Below are positions 1 to 11,929 of a stretch of 64,000 nt of DNA, in pieces; the first letter of the stretch is position 1; every line of letters begins with the position of its first letter. The position numbers and the translations under genes were made by a program. The notes under the pieces were generated by a model. It saw only the letters and a list, made by a program, of their open reading frames with translations. It was not told the origin of the DNA and made no database searches. Source of the stretch: Aplectana chamaeleonis (Eukaryota; Nematoda; Chromadorea; Rhabditida; Cosmocercidae); the NCBI GenBank assembly GCA_029168955.1, contig JAPDOI010000010.1:2689001-2753000 (forward strand). The letters run 5' to 3'.

Positions 1-433
1 GGGACCCATGTAAGAGTGCGCCGGACGCCATATAAAGTGTCCGGCACCCGTGTAAGAGTGCGCCGGACGCCACAGAAAGTGTGCGGCACCCATGTAAGAG
101 TGCGCCGGACGCCATATAAAGAGTGCGGGACCCATGTAAGAGTGCGCCGGACGCCATATGAAGTGTGCGGGACCCATGTAAGAGTGCGCCGGACGCCACA
201 GAAAGTGTACGACACCCATGTAGGCGTGCGCCCGACGCTATGAAAAATGTGCGGGACCCATGTAAGAGTGCGCCGGACGCCATATAAAGTGTGCGGGACC
301 CATGTAAGAGTAAGTCCGACGCCACAGAAAGTGTACGGCACCCATGTAGGCGAGCGCCCGACGCTATGAAAAATGTGCGGGACCCAATTAGGAGTGCGCC
401 GGACGCCATAAAAAGTACGGAACCCATGTAAGA

Positions 434-955
434 GTGCCTCGGACGCCATATAAAATGTGCGGGACCCATGTAAGAGTAAGTCCGACGCCAAATAAAGTGT
501 GCGGGACCCATGTAAGAGTAAGTCCGACGCCAAATAAAGTGTACGTGACCCATGTAAGAGTGCGCCGGACGTCATATAAAGTTTGCGGGACCCATGTAAG
601 AGTGCGCCGGACGCCATATAAAGTGTACGGAACCCATGTAAGAGTGCGCCGGACGCCATATAAAGTGTGCGGGACCCATGTAAGAGTGCGCCGGACGCCA
701 TATAAAGTGTGCGGGACCCATGTAAGAGTAAGTCCGACGCCAAATAAAGTGTACGGGACCCATGTAAGAGTGCGCCGGACGCCATATAAAGTGTGCGGGA
801 CCCATGTAAGAGTGCGCCGGACGCCATATAAAGTGTACGGGACCCATGTAAGAGTGCGCCGGACGCCATATAAAGTGTGCGGAACCCATGTAAGAGTGCG
901 CCGGACGCCACAGAAAGTGTACGACACCCATGTAGGCGTGCGCCCGACGCTATGA
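434..955. repeat. Higher-order block of the 42-bp array, copy 1
   Basis: This run of variant units recurs in the same order at 1977-2414, about 1543 bp away. The second copy lacks two units (84 bp). The shared order of rare variants, such as the GACGTCATATAAAGTTTGC unit, shows block duplication rather than single-unit expansion. Confidence 0.8.
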
Positions 956-1976
956 AAAATGTGCGGGACCCATGTAAGAGTGCGCCGGAGGCCATATAAA
1001 GTGTGCGGGACCCATGTAAGAGTAAGTCCGACGCCACAGAAAGTGTACGGCACCCATGTAGGCGAGCGCCCGACGCTATGAAAAATGTGCGGGACCCAAT
1101 TAGGAGTGCGCCGGACGCCATAAAAAGTACGGAACCCATGTAAGAGTGCCTCGGACGCCATATAAAATGTGCGGGACCCATGTAAGAGTAAGTCCGACGC
1201 CAAATAAAGTGTGCGGGAACCATGTAAGAGTAAGTCCGACGCCAACAAAGTGTACGGAACCCATGTAAGAGTGCCTCGGACGCCATATAAAATGTGCGGG
1301 ACCCATGTAAGAGTGCGCCGGACGCCACAGAAAGTGTACGGCACCCATGTAGGCGAGCGCCCGACGCTATGAAAAATGTGCGGGACCCTATTAGGAGTGC
1401 GCCGGACGCCATAAAAAGTACGGCACCCATGTAAGAGTACCCCGGACGCCATATAAGATGTGCGGGACCCATGTAAGAGTAAGTCCGACGCCATATAAGA
1501 TGTGCGTGACCCATGTAAGAGTAAGTCCGACGCCAAATTAAGTGTACGGGACCCATGTAATAGTGCGCCGGACGCCATATAAAGTGTGCGGGACCCATGT
1601 AAGAGTGCGCCGGACGCCATATAAAGTGTACGGAACCCATGTAAGAGTGCGCCGGACGCCATATAAAGTGTGCGGGACCCATGTAAGAGTGCGCCGGACG
1701 CCATATGAAGTGTGCGAGACCCATGTAAGAGTGCGCCGGACGCCACAGAAAGTGTACGATACCCATGTAGGCGTGCGCCCGACGCCATGAAAATATGCGG
1801 GACCCATGTAAGAGTGCGCCGGACGCCATATAAAGTGTGCGGGACCCATTTAAGAGTAAGTCCGACGCCACAGAAAGTGTACGGCACCCATGTAGGCGAG
1901 CGCCCGACGCTATGAAAAATGTGCGGGACCCACTAGAGTGCGCCGGACGCCATAAAAGTACGGAACCCATGTAAGA

Positions 1977-2414
1977 GTGCCTCGGACGCCATATAAAATG
2001 TGCGGGACCCATGTAAGAGTAAGTCCGACGCCAAATAAAGTGTGCGGGACTCATGTAAGAGTAAGTCCGACGCCAAATAAAGTGTACGTGACCCATGTAA
2101 GAGTGCGCCGGACGTCATATAAAGTTTGCGGGACCCATGTAAGAGTGCGCCGGACGCCATATAAAGTGTACGGAACCCATGTAAGAGTGCGCCGGACGCC
2201 ATATAAAGTGTGCGGGACCCATGTAAGAGTAAGTCCGACGCCAAATAAAGTGTACGGGACCCATGTAAGAGTGCGCCGGACGCCATATAAAGTGTACGGG
2301 ACCCATGTAAGAGTGCGCCGGACGCCATATAAAGTGTGCGGGACCCATGTAAGAGTGCGCCGGACGCCACAGAAAGTGTACGACACCCATGTAGGCGTGC
2401 GCCCGACGCTATGA
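1977..2414. repeat. Higher-order block of the 42-bp array, copy 2
   Basis: Second copy of the block at 434-955, two units shorter. Further partial blocks recur around 3013-3124 and 3311-3420, where a unit reading GCAAGAGCGCGCCGAACGAA is followed by the ACAGAAAG and CGCCCGACGC variants. Confidence 0.75.
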
Positions 2415-5400
2415 AAAATGTGCGGGACCCATGTAAGAGTGCGCCGGACGCCATATAAAGTGTGCGGGACCCATGTAAGAGTAAGTCCGACGCCAAATAA
2501 AGTGTACGGGACCCATGTAAGAGTGCGCCGGACGTCATATAAAGTTTGCGGGACCCATGTAAGAGTGCGCCGGACGCCATATAAAGTGTGCGGGACCCTT
2601 GTAAGAGTGCGCCGGACGACATATGAAGTGTGCGGGACCCATGCAACAGTGCGCCCGACGCCATATAAAGTGTGCGGGACCCGTGTAGGAGCGCGCCGGA
2701 CGCCATATGAAGTGTGCTGGACCCATGTAAGAGTGCGCTGGACGCCATATAAAGTGTGCGGGACCCGTGTAAGAGCGCGCCGAACGCCATATAAAGTGTG
2801 CGGGACTCATGTAAGAGTGCGCCGGACACCACAGAAAGTGTACGGCACCCATGTAAGAGTGCGCCGGACGCCATATAAAGTGTACGGAACCCATGTAAGA
2901 GTGCGCCGGACGCCATATAAAGTGTGCGGGACCCATGTAAGAGTGCGCCGGACGCCATATGAAGTGTGCGGGACCCATGTAAGAGTGCGCCGGACGACAT
3001 ATAAAGTGTGCGGGACCCTTGCAAGAGCGCGCCGAACGAAATATAAAGTGTGCGGGACCCATGAAAGAGTGCGCCGGACGCCACAGAAAGTGTACGGCAC
3101 CCATGTAGGCGTGCGCCCGACGCTATGAAAAATGTGCGGGACCCGTGTTAGAGTGCGCCGGACGCCATATAAAGTGTGCAGGAACTATGTAAGAGTAAGT
3201 CCGACGCCAAATAAAGTGTACGGGACCTATGTAAGAGTGCGCCGGACGTCATATAAAGTGTGCGAGACCCATGTAAGAGTGCGCCGGACGACATATAAAG
3301 TGTGCGGGACCCTTGCAAGAGCGCGCCGAACGAAATATAAAGTGTGCGGGACCCATGAAAGAGTGCGCCGGACGCCACAGAAAGTGTACGGCACCCATGT
3401 AGGCGTGCGCCCGACGCTACGAAAAATGTGCGGGACCCATGTAAGAGTGCGCCGGACGTCATACAAAGTGTGCGGGACCCATTTAAGAGTAAGTCCGACG
3501 CCAAATAAAGTGTACGGGACCCATGTAAGAGTGCGCCGGACGTCATATAAAGTTTGCGGGACCCATGTAAGAGTGCGCCGGACGCCATATAAAGTGTACG
3601 GAACCCATGTAAGAGTGCGCCGGACACCATATAAAGTGTGCGGGACCCATGTAAGAGTGCGCCGGACGCCATATGAAGTGTGCGGGACCCATGTAAGAGT
3701 GCGCCGGACGCCACAGAAAGTGTACGACACCCATGTAGGCGGGCGCCCGACGCTATGAAAAATGTGCGGGCCCCATGTAAGAGTGCGCCGGACGCCATAT
3801 AAAGTGTGCGGGACCCATGTAAGAGTAAGTCCGACGCCATATAAAGTGTGCGGGACCCATGTAAGAGTGCGCCGGACGACATATAAAGTGTGCGGGACCC
3901 ATGCAAGAGCGCGCCGAACGCCATATAAAGTGTGCGGGACCCATGAAAGAGTGCGCCGGACGCCACAGAAATTGTACGGCACCCATGTAGGCGTGCGCCC
4001 GACGCTATGAAAAATGTGCGGGACCCATGTAAGAGTGCGCCGGACGCCATATAAAGTGTGCGGGACCCATGTAAGAGTAAGTCCGACGCCAAACAAAGTG
4101 TACGGGACCCATGTAATAGTGCGCCGGACGCCATATAAAGTAAGCGGGACCCATGTAAGAGTGCGCCAGACGACATATGAAGTGCGCGGGACCCATGCAA
4201 CAGTGCGCCGGACGCCATATAAAGTGTGCGGGACCCGTGTAAGAGCGCGCCGGACGCCTAATGAAGTGTGCGGGACCCGTGTAAGAGCGCGCCAAACGCC
4301 ATGTAAAGTGTGCGGGACCCGTGTAAGAGCGCGCCGGACGCCATATGAAGTGTGCGGGACCCATGTAAGAGTGCGCCGGACGACATATAAAGTGTGCGGG
4401 ACCCATGCAAGAGCGCGCCGGACGACATATAAAGTGTGCGGGACCCATGCAAGAGCGCGCCGAACGAAATATAAAGTGTGCGGGACCCATGAAAGAGTGC
4501 GCCGGACGCCATATAAAGTGTGCGGGATCCATGTAAGAGTGCGCCGGACGCCATATGAAGTGTGCGGAACCCATGTAAGAGTGCGCCGAACGACATATAA
4601 AGTGTGCGGGACCCATGCAAGAGCGCGCCGAACGCCATATAAAGTGTGCGGGCCCCATGAAAGAGTGCGCCGGACGCCACAGAAATTGTACGGCACCCAT
4701 GTAGGCGTGCGCCCGACGCTATGAAAAATGTGCGGGACCCATGTAAGAGTGAGCCGGACGCCATATAAAGTGTGCGGGACCCATGTAAGAGTAAGTCCGA
4801 CGCCAAATAAAGTGTACGGGACCTATGTAAGAGTGCGCCGGACGTCATATAAAGTTCGCGGGACCCATGTAAGAGTGCGCCGGACGCCATATAAAGTGTG
4901 CGGGACCCATGTAAGAGTGCGCCGGACGACATATGAAGTGTGCGGGACCCATGAAATAGTGCGCCGGACGCCATATAAAGTGTGCGGGACCCGTGTAAAA
5001 GCGCGCCGGACGCCATATGAAGTGTGCGGGACCCATGTAAGAGAGCGCTGGACGCCATATAAAGTGTGCGGGACCCGTGTAAGAGCGCGCCGGACGCCAT
5101 ATAAAGTGTGCGGGACCCATGTAAGAGTGCGCCGGACGCCATATAAAGTGTGCGGGACCCATGTAAGAGTGCGCCGGACGACATATAAAGTGTGCGGGAC
5201 CCATGCAAGAGCGCGCCGAACGCCATATAAAGTGTGCGGGACCCATGAAAGAGTGCGCCGGACGCCATATAAAGTGTGCGGGATCCATGTAAGAGTGCGC
5301 CGGACGCCATATGAAGTGTGCGGAACCCATGTAAGAGTGCGCCGAACGCCACATAAAGTGTACAAGACCCATGTAAGAGTGCGCCGGACGCCATATAAAG

Positions 5401-5515
5401 TGTGCGGGACCCATGTAGGAGAGAGAAAGTGTGCTCGACCTCAGGGGAAGTGCTCCTGACGCCGTAGTAAGTGTGCGGTACTACGTATCACAATGCGCAG
5501 GACGCCGCAGAAACA

Positions 5516-6573
<1,058 letters not shown>

Positions 6574-6717
6574 AAGGGGCCTACAGAGTTTGAGTCGCGA
6601 TGCTGCTCGTAGCGACAAACAGCGCTGCGTAATGCAACATCAATTAAGGGGTCTGCAGAGTTGAAGTCGCGGCGTTGCTCGCAGCGACGAATATCGCTGG
6701 ATGATGCAACATCGATT
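6574..6717. repeat. 72-bp tandem duplication
   Basis: Two diverged copies, 6574-6645 and 6646-6717. Each begins AAGGGG, continues CAGAGTT, AGTCGCG, GCTCG and AGCGAC, and ends ATGCAACATC. It lies in a GC-rich stretch (about 6480-7000) on the 3' side of the minus-strand gene at 7021-8106. A long minus-strand frame (6640-6981) overlaps it without splice support. Confidence 0.8.
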
Positions 6718-7020
6718 ACATTCGGCGGCGAGGCACCGCAGAGTGTTCTGACGCGGCGATGGCCCTGCGTCGCTGCCAGCGATAGGCAACCGACGCTGCG
6801 ACAATAATGTTCGGAAACATTTTTGTCGCCACGTCAAGGCTGACGCTCGGCGACCTTTCGCCGGAGACTGCAACCCTGCAGGCTCCGGTTGTCTTTGATC
6901 GCGATTGCCATCAATTGCTTGAGCAATCCCTGATGCGATCTGCCCTATTCGCCTGTTACCCGGACTATTGCTCGTATACATAATGGTAAACCGACGCTCA
7001 CTGGAAAGCCACCAGAGCCG

Positions 7021-8106
7021 TCACAACTGCCACTCGCACTCGGATGCACTTTGATCCTTATACGTACGTACACTAGCGACATTTCCAGCGCTTGCAAAGG
7101 CGAACTGAGGTGAACTGCTAAGTTCGTAGAACGCATCTGTCATCGTCTCGAAGAGTTTACTACTGCAGCACATATTACCTGAAACTCAATATTTAGCCTA
7201 AACCCATCGCGCACTTTATAGTTACCTGTACGATCTTCTTTATTGCAATGAGTTCCAGGAGGTAGATCCTGCGAATCGCGACTGATCACTGTCCCCATAG
7301 TACGGTTTCCGCCCACACGAAAGCCATCGATGACGGTTGCAAGGGCTACACTCTGATCTTCGCTGGTAATATCGATGACGTTCACGTCCGGCTCACGATT
7401 CGCAGTCCGACCGGCTCCTCCGGCTAAAGTATGACTTCGTATGAGTTCATATCATCAGTTCAGGAAGGAACAGAGAATGAGCAGACCTCCAACAAAAATA
7501 CGAGCGCGAGCGTCCGACGGATCTGGCTGTCGAGAAATGTCTTCTAAAATATGAGTATCGTGAAGCATTCGACCCACTTTAATGGAAAAATTCGAAATTC
7601 AAGCACCTCCTGCTGAAGGTTCCACTCTCACGTCTGGCCGGTCTCCTCGTAGGTTTGTATAACGAGTGGCTGAATGATACATAAACTCAATAATTTCTGA
7701 TTTTATCAAACTTATGAAAGTGCTTACATCCGAGAGGCTCTTCGGCATCTGTACTGGCAAGATAGTCCTCCTGCGCGATATTGAACGGGTCATACTAAAG
7801 TGTACTGGTTAAAGAATTCTATCCAATTCGAAACAATTTGATACGCTAACTGAAGTCAGTTGAATTCATCGATAACAAGGAAAGAATAAGTTTCTGGTTC
7901 GGTTTCTCCTGTTTTAGAGGAAAGTACTACCGAAAAATCAAGTGACTCACCTGTACGGGTGTAGCATAAGCCAGAATATAGTAGTCACCATCACGAATTT
8001 TACAAGTATTCATTCCGTGGTAGTATGTTGAAGAGGCGAGTTCACCTTTACTTAGCATAACCTCGAAAGACATTCCGTATTCCAGTTGAATTCTCCGTTG
8101 TATATA
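7021..8106 (-). CDS. Four-exon gene fragment, unknown family (copy 1)
   Basis: Family not recognised. Four minus-strand exons join in frame: exon 1 8106-7951 (52 codons; acceptor CTTTTTCTAG, donor CAG|GTGAGT), exon 2 7794-7728 (donor GGAT|GTAAGC), exon 3 7423-7179 (acceptor CTTTAG, donor CAG|GTAATA), exon 4 7104-7021 ending in TGA. Phases agree at every junction (0, 1, 0). Peptide landmarks: SFEVMLSKGELASSTYYHG then CKIRDGDYYILAYATPVQ in exon 1; YDPFNIAQEDYLASTD in exon 2; ATVIDGFRVGGNRTMG and DGFRLNIEF in exon 3; ASAGNVASVRTYKD in exon 4. Scattered cysteines and an NRT glycosylation site would suit a secreted or surface protein, but that is inference. The 5' end is missing: exon 1 opens at an acceptor, and no counterpart of the CCDSTIP exon of the 21-24 kb paralogue was found upstream, where a transposon sits at 8459-8905. 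Exons 1 and 2 are the surest because the paralogue repeats them; exon 4 is the weakest. Confidence 0.72.
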
Positions 8107-8458
8107 CTAGAAAAAGCCAGTATCAAAGCGAAAAATGAAAGTATAGAAATAAACTAAAATAATCCTCAAGCATTATATGTATATACTCTATTTGGAGTAG
8201 ATTTGGGGTCTCTAATTTGCATAAAAAGAGCGCAAAAAGTTTCTATAACTACCTCAAAATGGTTTGGAATGGTTTACCGATGTTTGAGAAAAATGTGAAA
8301 AACCGCAAGTTTTCTCTGTTAATCTCCTTTTCTTTTATTCAGACGGCGTTCACAATCTTGTTGGTACACTTAAAATTGAGCTAGGGAGCTAATTTTTAGG
8401 CAGGAGGCTAGAAATGGATGCAGTTCGCTCCTATTCCAATTTGAACTTGATACCTTAT
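8107..8458. other. AT-rich stretch upstream of exon 1
   Basis: Probably intron or flank of the minus-strand gene. Apart from the acceptor at 8107 no exon or repeat could be defined. Confidence 0.45.
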
Positions 8459-8905
8459 AGGCAGTGCTCACGATAAATTTCACTTCCGATATCTCCACGG
8501 CTTACGGAAGGTCTGGTGCCCTATATCGCGAGACATGCCTAAGAAGGACACGAAAGACGCGTTTTTGAGCAAAAATAGGCCCTCTCTTGTTTACGTTGAT
8601 TTTTGAGCGTGGAGGAATTGACCGTTAGAAGGATGATACCTATCAGTGCAATGAAGTGGTCAGTTCACTTATCAGCACTTCCTTCACTTGATCAGTCCTG
8701 TAATCTGAGTCTTCATTTGCTCATTCCAAGGGGGCGGATCTGGGCACCAGGCGTGTCTGGGGCACCAAAACGCTTGTTTGCAGCCGTTATTTTGCCGCTC
8801 CTGTCTCGTTTTCTACCGTTCTTTCGACACCGGGAGTGTAGAATCCTATTCGCCTATCATTTCAATGCAGAAAGTCAGCGAGGATGATCATCGTGAACGC
8901 TGCCT
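8459..8905. mobile_element. TTAA-type inverted-repeat element, family A, intact
   Basis: 447 bp. The left end AGGCAGTGCTCACGATAAAT matches the complement of the right end ATCGTGAACGCTGCCT. Flanks are TTAT (mutated) and TTAA. It has no coding capacity. It is the uninterrupted reference for the copy at 17968-19422, which carries two younger insertions at the position matching about 8535 here. Confidence 0.88.
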
Positions 8906-9069
8906 TTAACTTTGAAGGGTACCTCAAAATCGTGGGTTTAGATACTAAATTAGCCGTGGAGCACGAAAACTGCTTGCGCGTGCTGCGGCTGTGGAGACCA
9001 GGGTATGTGGGTGGATCTGCAGTCAATTAACACAGGCCGTCGGGGGTAAGTACTGAACTTCTCAGAATT

Positions 9070-9440
9070 CGTTCTCATGACACGTCATCAATCGATGATC
9101 AGTATTATCGACTTCTGCTTCCACAAAATGCGGCGAGGGGTGGTGATAGCTGATGGCATTGGGTCTCTTGGTTGGAGAATTTTGCTCATCAGTCATTATC
9201 GATAAATGCTAATCAATAATATCGAATTTTTGGCCTGTCGCACAGCATGCCGCGATGATTTTCGATTGTTGATGGCTCTAAGTCACTTGTGTGGGAAACT
9301 CTTCAAATCATGGTAGATCGATTGATTATCAATGATCACTAATATCGATTTTTTCACATGTCGCACAAAATGCGGCAATGAGTGGTAGTTTTATGGTTGT
9401 GGGTCATAAGTTTCGTAAATTGTACTCAAACGACGAGATC
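9070..9440. repeat. Three diverged tandem copies of a ~120-bp unit
   Basis: The segment TCGCACAAAATGCGGC or a close variant recurs at about 9126, 9245 and 9367. It is followed each time by a GATGGTTGTGGGTC-like stretch and preceded by AATATCGA. Spacings are 119 and 122 bp, with clear divergence between copies. Confidence 0.72.
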
Positions 9441-9523
9441 CTGTGTTAGATGTGTCGTCATTCCAAAATGGGAATCGTGGAGCAAAATTGAAGTCAGAAA
9501 GGAAATCTTCGGGAAAAATATGT

Positions 9524-10080
9524 GAATTTTCTGGAAATTTAGCTTCCTGGCAAAAGTAACGATTTGGCAATGCCATCAAGAAATCAAAAAAAGTTTTAAA
9601 AATATCTTGAAATATCATAAAAATAATGTAGCATTAAATAGCCTGGAGTAATAAAAAAAGCTAAGAAATGAAGTGAAATAACCAAAAAATACGATTTGGT
9701 GGTCCATCATTTCATATGCTTCTCTGCTAAACTTATCAAAACGAAATCGGGCGCGCAACGGGAACATTAAGCCATTTTTGAAAGCTGTAATAAGGGAATC
9801 AGCATATCTCAAGTTAGGTGAACGCAGCGCTCCATTCCATATCCTGCCTGATTTCCTGATTTCGCTTTGATGAGCTTAACGGAAAAGCTTGTGAAATGAT
9901 CGACCACCAAATCGTATTTATGGTTATTTCACTTTATTTCTTAGCTTTTTTATTACTCTAAGCTAATTTACGCCAAATCATTTTTATGATATTTCAGGAT
10001 AATTTTGAAACTTTTTTTTGATTTCTTGATGGCATTGCCAAATCGCTTCTTTTGCCAGGAAGCTAAATTTCCAGAAATTT
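9524..10080. mobile_element. Long foldback element (about 200-bp arms)
   Basis: The left arm from 9524 (TTCTGGAAATTTAGCTTCC, then GATTTGGCAATGCCATCAAG) reappears inverted ending at 10080. Arms enclose a loop at about 9740-9880, itself weakly inverted. No transposase. Target duplication not resolved. Frames at 9391-9812 and 9984-10211 are parts of the arms. Confidence 0.82.
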
Positions 10081-10208
10081 ACTGCTGCTGATCCCGTTAT
10101 TGTGCGCGCGCAGGCTACGTCTCCTTCTACTCTACACTTTCTTGTTGTCTCTCGCCTTGCTCCGCACAAGCACGCGATGGAAGAAACTAAAGTTGCCAAA
10201 ACAAAGTA

Positions 10209-10993
10209 CAATACCCGCGCTAAGTTTTGTAAAAACGGGGAGCATCTGGCAAATTTGGCAAAAAAGCGTTCGATGCATGTAACTTTGTTGAATGAAGATT
10301 TTTTTGAATTCTCAAAACGGTATCATATTCACAAACCAAAACGTTACCTAATTATGTGACTTGTGTGCCTTAGTTCCCTAATATCGCTTTGTTTTTCAAG
10401 GAAATAGTTTTTGCAATCGTTTTAAAAAAACGTCGCGCGCGGCGAAACTTTGAGCAGTGTTTTAACAAGTAATCGAAGAGCAATCGGTATGTTTCCTTCA
10501 AGAATTATGTAGGTGCAGGTGAGAGAATCTCAAGGTTTGTTCAGGATGAATTTTCGAAATCCTTCATTAAACAGGATTGAGAACTACCTGAAAAGTCGGA
10601 GTTTTGTTGCGAAATACCCGGACTCATAAATGAAGGATTTCGAAAATTCAACCTAAACAAACCTTGAGATTCTCCCACCTGCACCTAATTCTTGAAGAAA
10701 ACGTACCGATTGCTCTTCGATGACTTGTACAAGTACTGCTCAAATTTCTGCCGCATTCGCCGCGCGCGACGTTTTTGAAAAACCATTGCAAAAACTATTT
10801 CCTTCGAAAACAAAGCGTTCTTTGGGAACTTCGGCGCACAAGTGACATAGTTAGGTAGGAATTTAATCTGTGAATATGATAGCGTTTTCAGAATTCAAAA
10901 AAGTCTTTATTCCAAAGAGTTGCATGCACCGGACGCTTTTTTGCCAAGTTTGCCAGATGCTCCCCGTTTTTACAAAACTTAGCGCGGGTATTG
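10209..10993. mobile_element. 785-bp foldback element with TA target duplication
   Basis: The left end CAATACCCGCGCTAAGTTTT and its complement ending at 10993 are each flanked by TA. Arms extend inward through CGGGGAGCATCTGGCAAATT and the TGAATATGAT region. The centre (10497-10700) is a second inverted repeat containing AATCTCAAGGTTTGTT. TA duplication plus foldback shape suits a Tc1/mariner-class non-autonomous element. The 22411-22954 element has related ends. Confidence 0.87.
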
Positions 10994-11166
10994 TATATGT
11001 AAATGAGTTCGGGGGACTTCGACCGTTTCGAGGGGTAGCATTGAAGCGGCCAACGTTTTTGAAGCCTCGAACCGATTGGTGGCCAACGAAGGCTACGCAT
11101 ACGGCGTAAGTCTATCGACTACTATTTTGTGACAGCCGTGTGCGCTAGTCCTGAGAGGCTACAAAT

Positions 11167-11331
11167 GGGTGATCGTCTTGTAGCGCCAAACAGTGAGAAG
11201 GGCGGGCAGATCAGTGGGAAGGGCTAGGCAGCACTACTGAACGCCAAGCTGGCCTCAACCAATAGATATGACAGTCCATCCCACTGATCTGCCCGCCTTC
11301 CTCACGGTCTGGCGCCACGAGACGACCACCC
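11167..11331. mobile_element. 165-bp element with 8-bp target duplication
   Basis: Ends GGGTGATCGTCTTGTAGCGCC and its imperfect complement, flanked on both sides by CTACAAAT (11159-11166 and 11332-11339). Arms continue through GGGCGGGCAGATCAGTGGGA. An 8-bp duplication is typical of the hAT class; the terminal sequence is not a standard hAT end, so the class is tentative. Confidence 0.82.
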
Positions 11332-11500
11332 CTACAAATGGGTGAGAAACAGTGGCTAAAATGGCAGCTAATGATTGTATTTTTCTTGAAGACCATGTTA
11401 TTTTCTCAAGAATCTAGAATCTTTTCCCATAGCTGCAAACGCAGGGATAGAAAAGTTATGTTCGGGCACGTGCATTCGCTTCTGAAAAGAATTGAAAGTA

Positions 11501-11737
11501 CAGTTGACCGCAATGTTAAAAGGACATGGTGCGGTTGCGGACTCGCACTAAAACTACGGTAGAATCTGGCACTTTGCCAGATTTCGTCATCGATCGGCGC
11601 CACAGCTGATATTCTCGTGAGCAGAGAGACGACGGTTGGCGCCGATCGATGACGAAATCTGGCGAGGTGCCAGATTCTACCGTAGTTTAGTGCGAGTCCG
11701 CAACCGCACCATGTGCTTTTAACATTGCTGTCAACTG
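11501..11737. mobile_element. 237-bp near-perfect palindromic element, TA target
   Basis: Left end CAGTTGACCGCAATGTTAAA and inverted right end, both bordered by TA. Arms include GGTGCGGTTGCGGACTCGCA and ATCGATCGGCGCC with few mismatches; the loop is near 11595-11640. Tc1/mariner-type MITE by target site and the CAGT start. A 167-residue minus-strand frame across it (11406-11909) is a by-product. Confidence 0.9.
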
Positions 11738-11929
11738 TACGCAGTTCGTGATTGGTTGACTGCACCTTTGCGAGCCCTCGCACTTCCGGACAACTTTTCA
11801 ACTCCTTGTAGGGAGCTGAGATACACAGTATTATGTGCTGAGCCCAATGCTTATGTAGGCATAAATTAAGATATCCGTAAGGACTGTTGCTCAAAGATTG
11901 TGCGTTCATTGCGTTAGGCGGTGTCTATA

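Larger units (their letters stand above)
1..5515. repeat. 42-bp minisatellite array (left end outside window)
   Basis: About 130 head-to-tail copies of a 42-bp unit. Each starts GGGACCCATGTAAGAG, passes through CGCCGGACGCC and ends near TATAAAGTGTGC. Three main variants mix: the common GTGCGCCGGACGCCATATAAAG form, one with GTAAGTCCGACGCCAAATAAAG, and one with ACAGAAAGTGTACG followed by CGCCCGACGCTATGAAAAAT. Because 42 is 14 codons, all frames stay open for long distances on both strands. Indels that break frame occur (near 1240, 1786, 1931-1950), which argues against coding. Copies decay after about 5430 and the array ends near 5515. Confidence 0.97.

Noticed and set aside
388..1887. 499-codon minus-strand open frame (also 489 codons at 3227-4696)
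   Set aside because: Lies wholly in the 42-bp array; all frames are open because the unit is 14 codons, and non-triplet indels occur between units.
1..5515. CRISPR-like array
   Set aside because: No spacers; every part of the 42-bp unit repeats, and the context is eukaryotic.
7500..7560. Minus-strand ARIFVGGL-like peptide resembling an RNA-recognition-motif strand
   Set aside because: Only about 20 residues, no second motif, and it falls in what is probably the intron between exons 2 and 3 of the 7-8 kb gene.
11406..11909. 167-codon minus-strand frame, longest outside the satellites
   Set aside because: Spans the near-perfect palindrome at 11501-11737 and its flanks; no domain or splice context.
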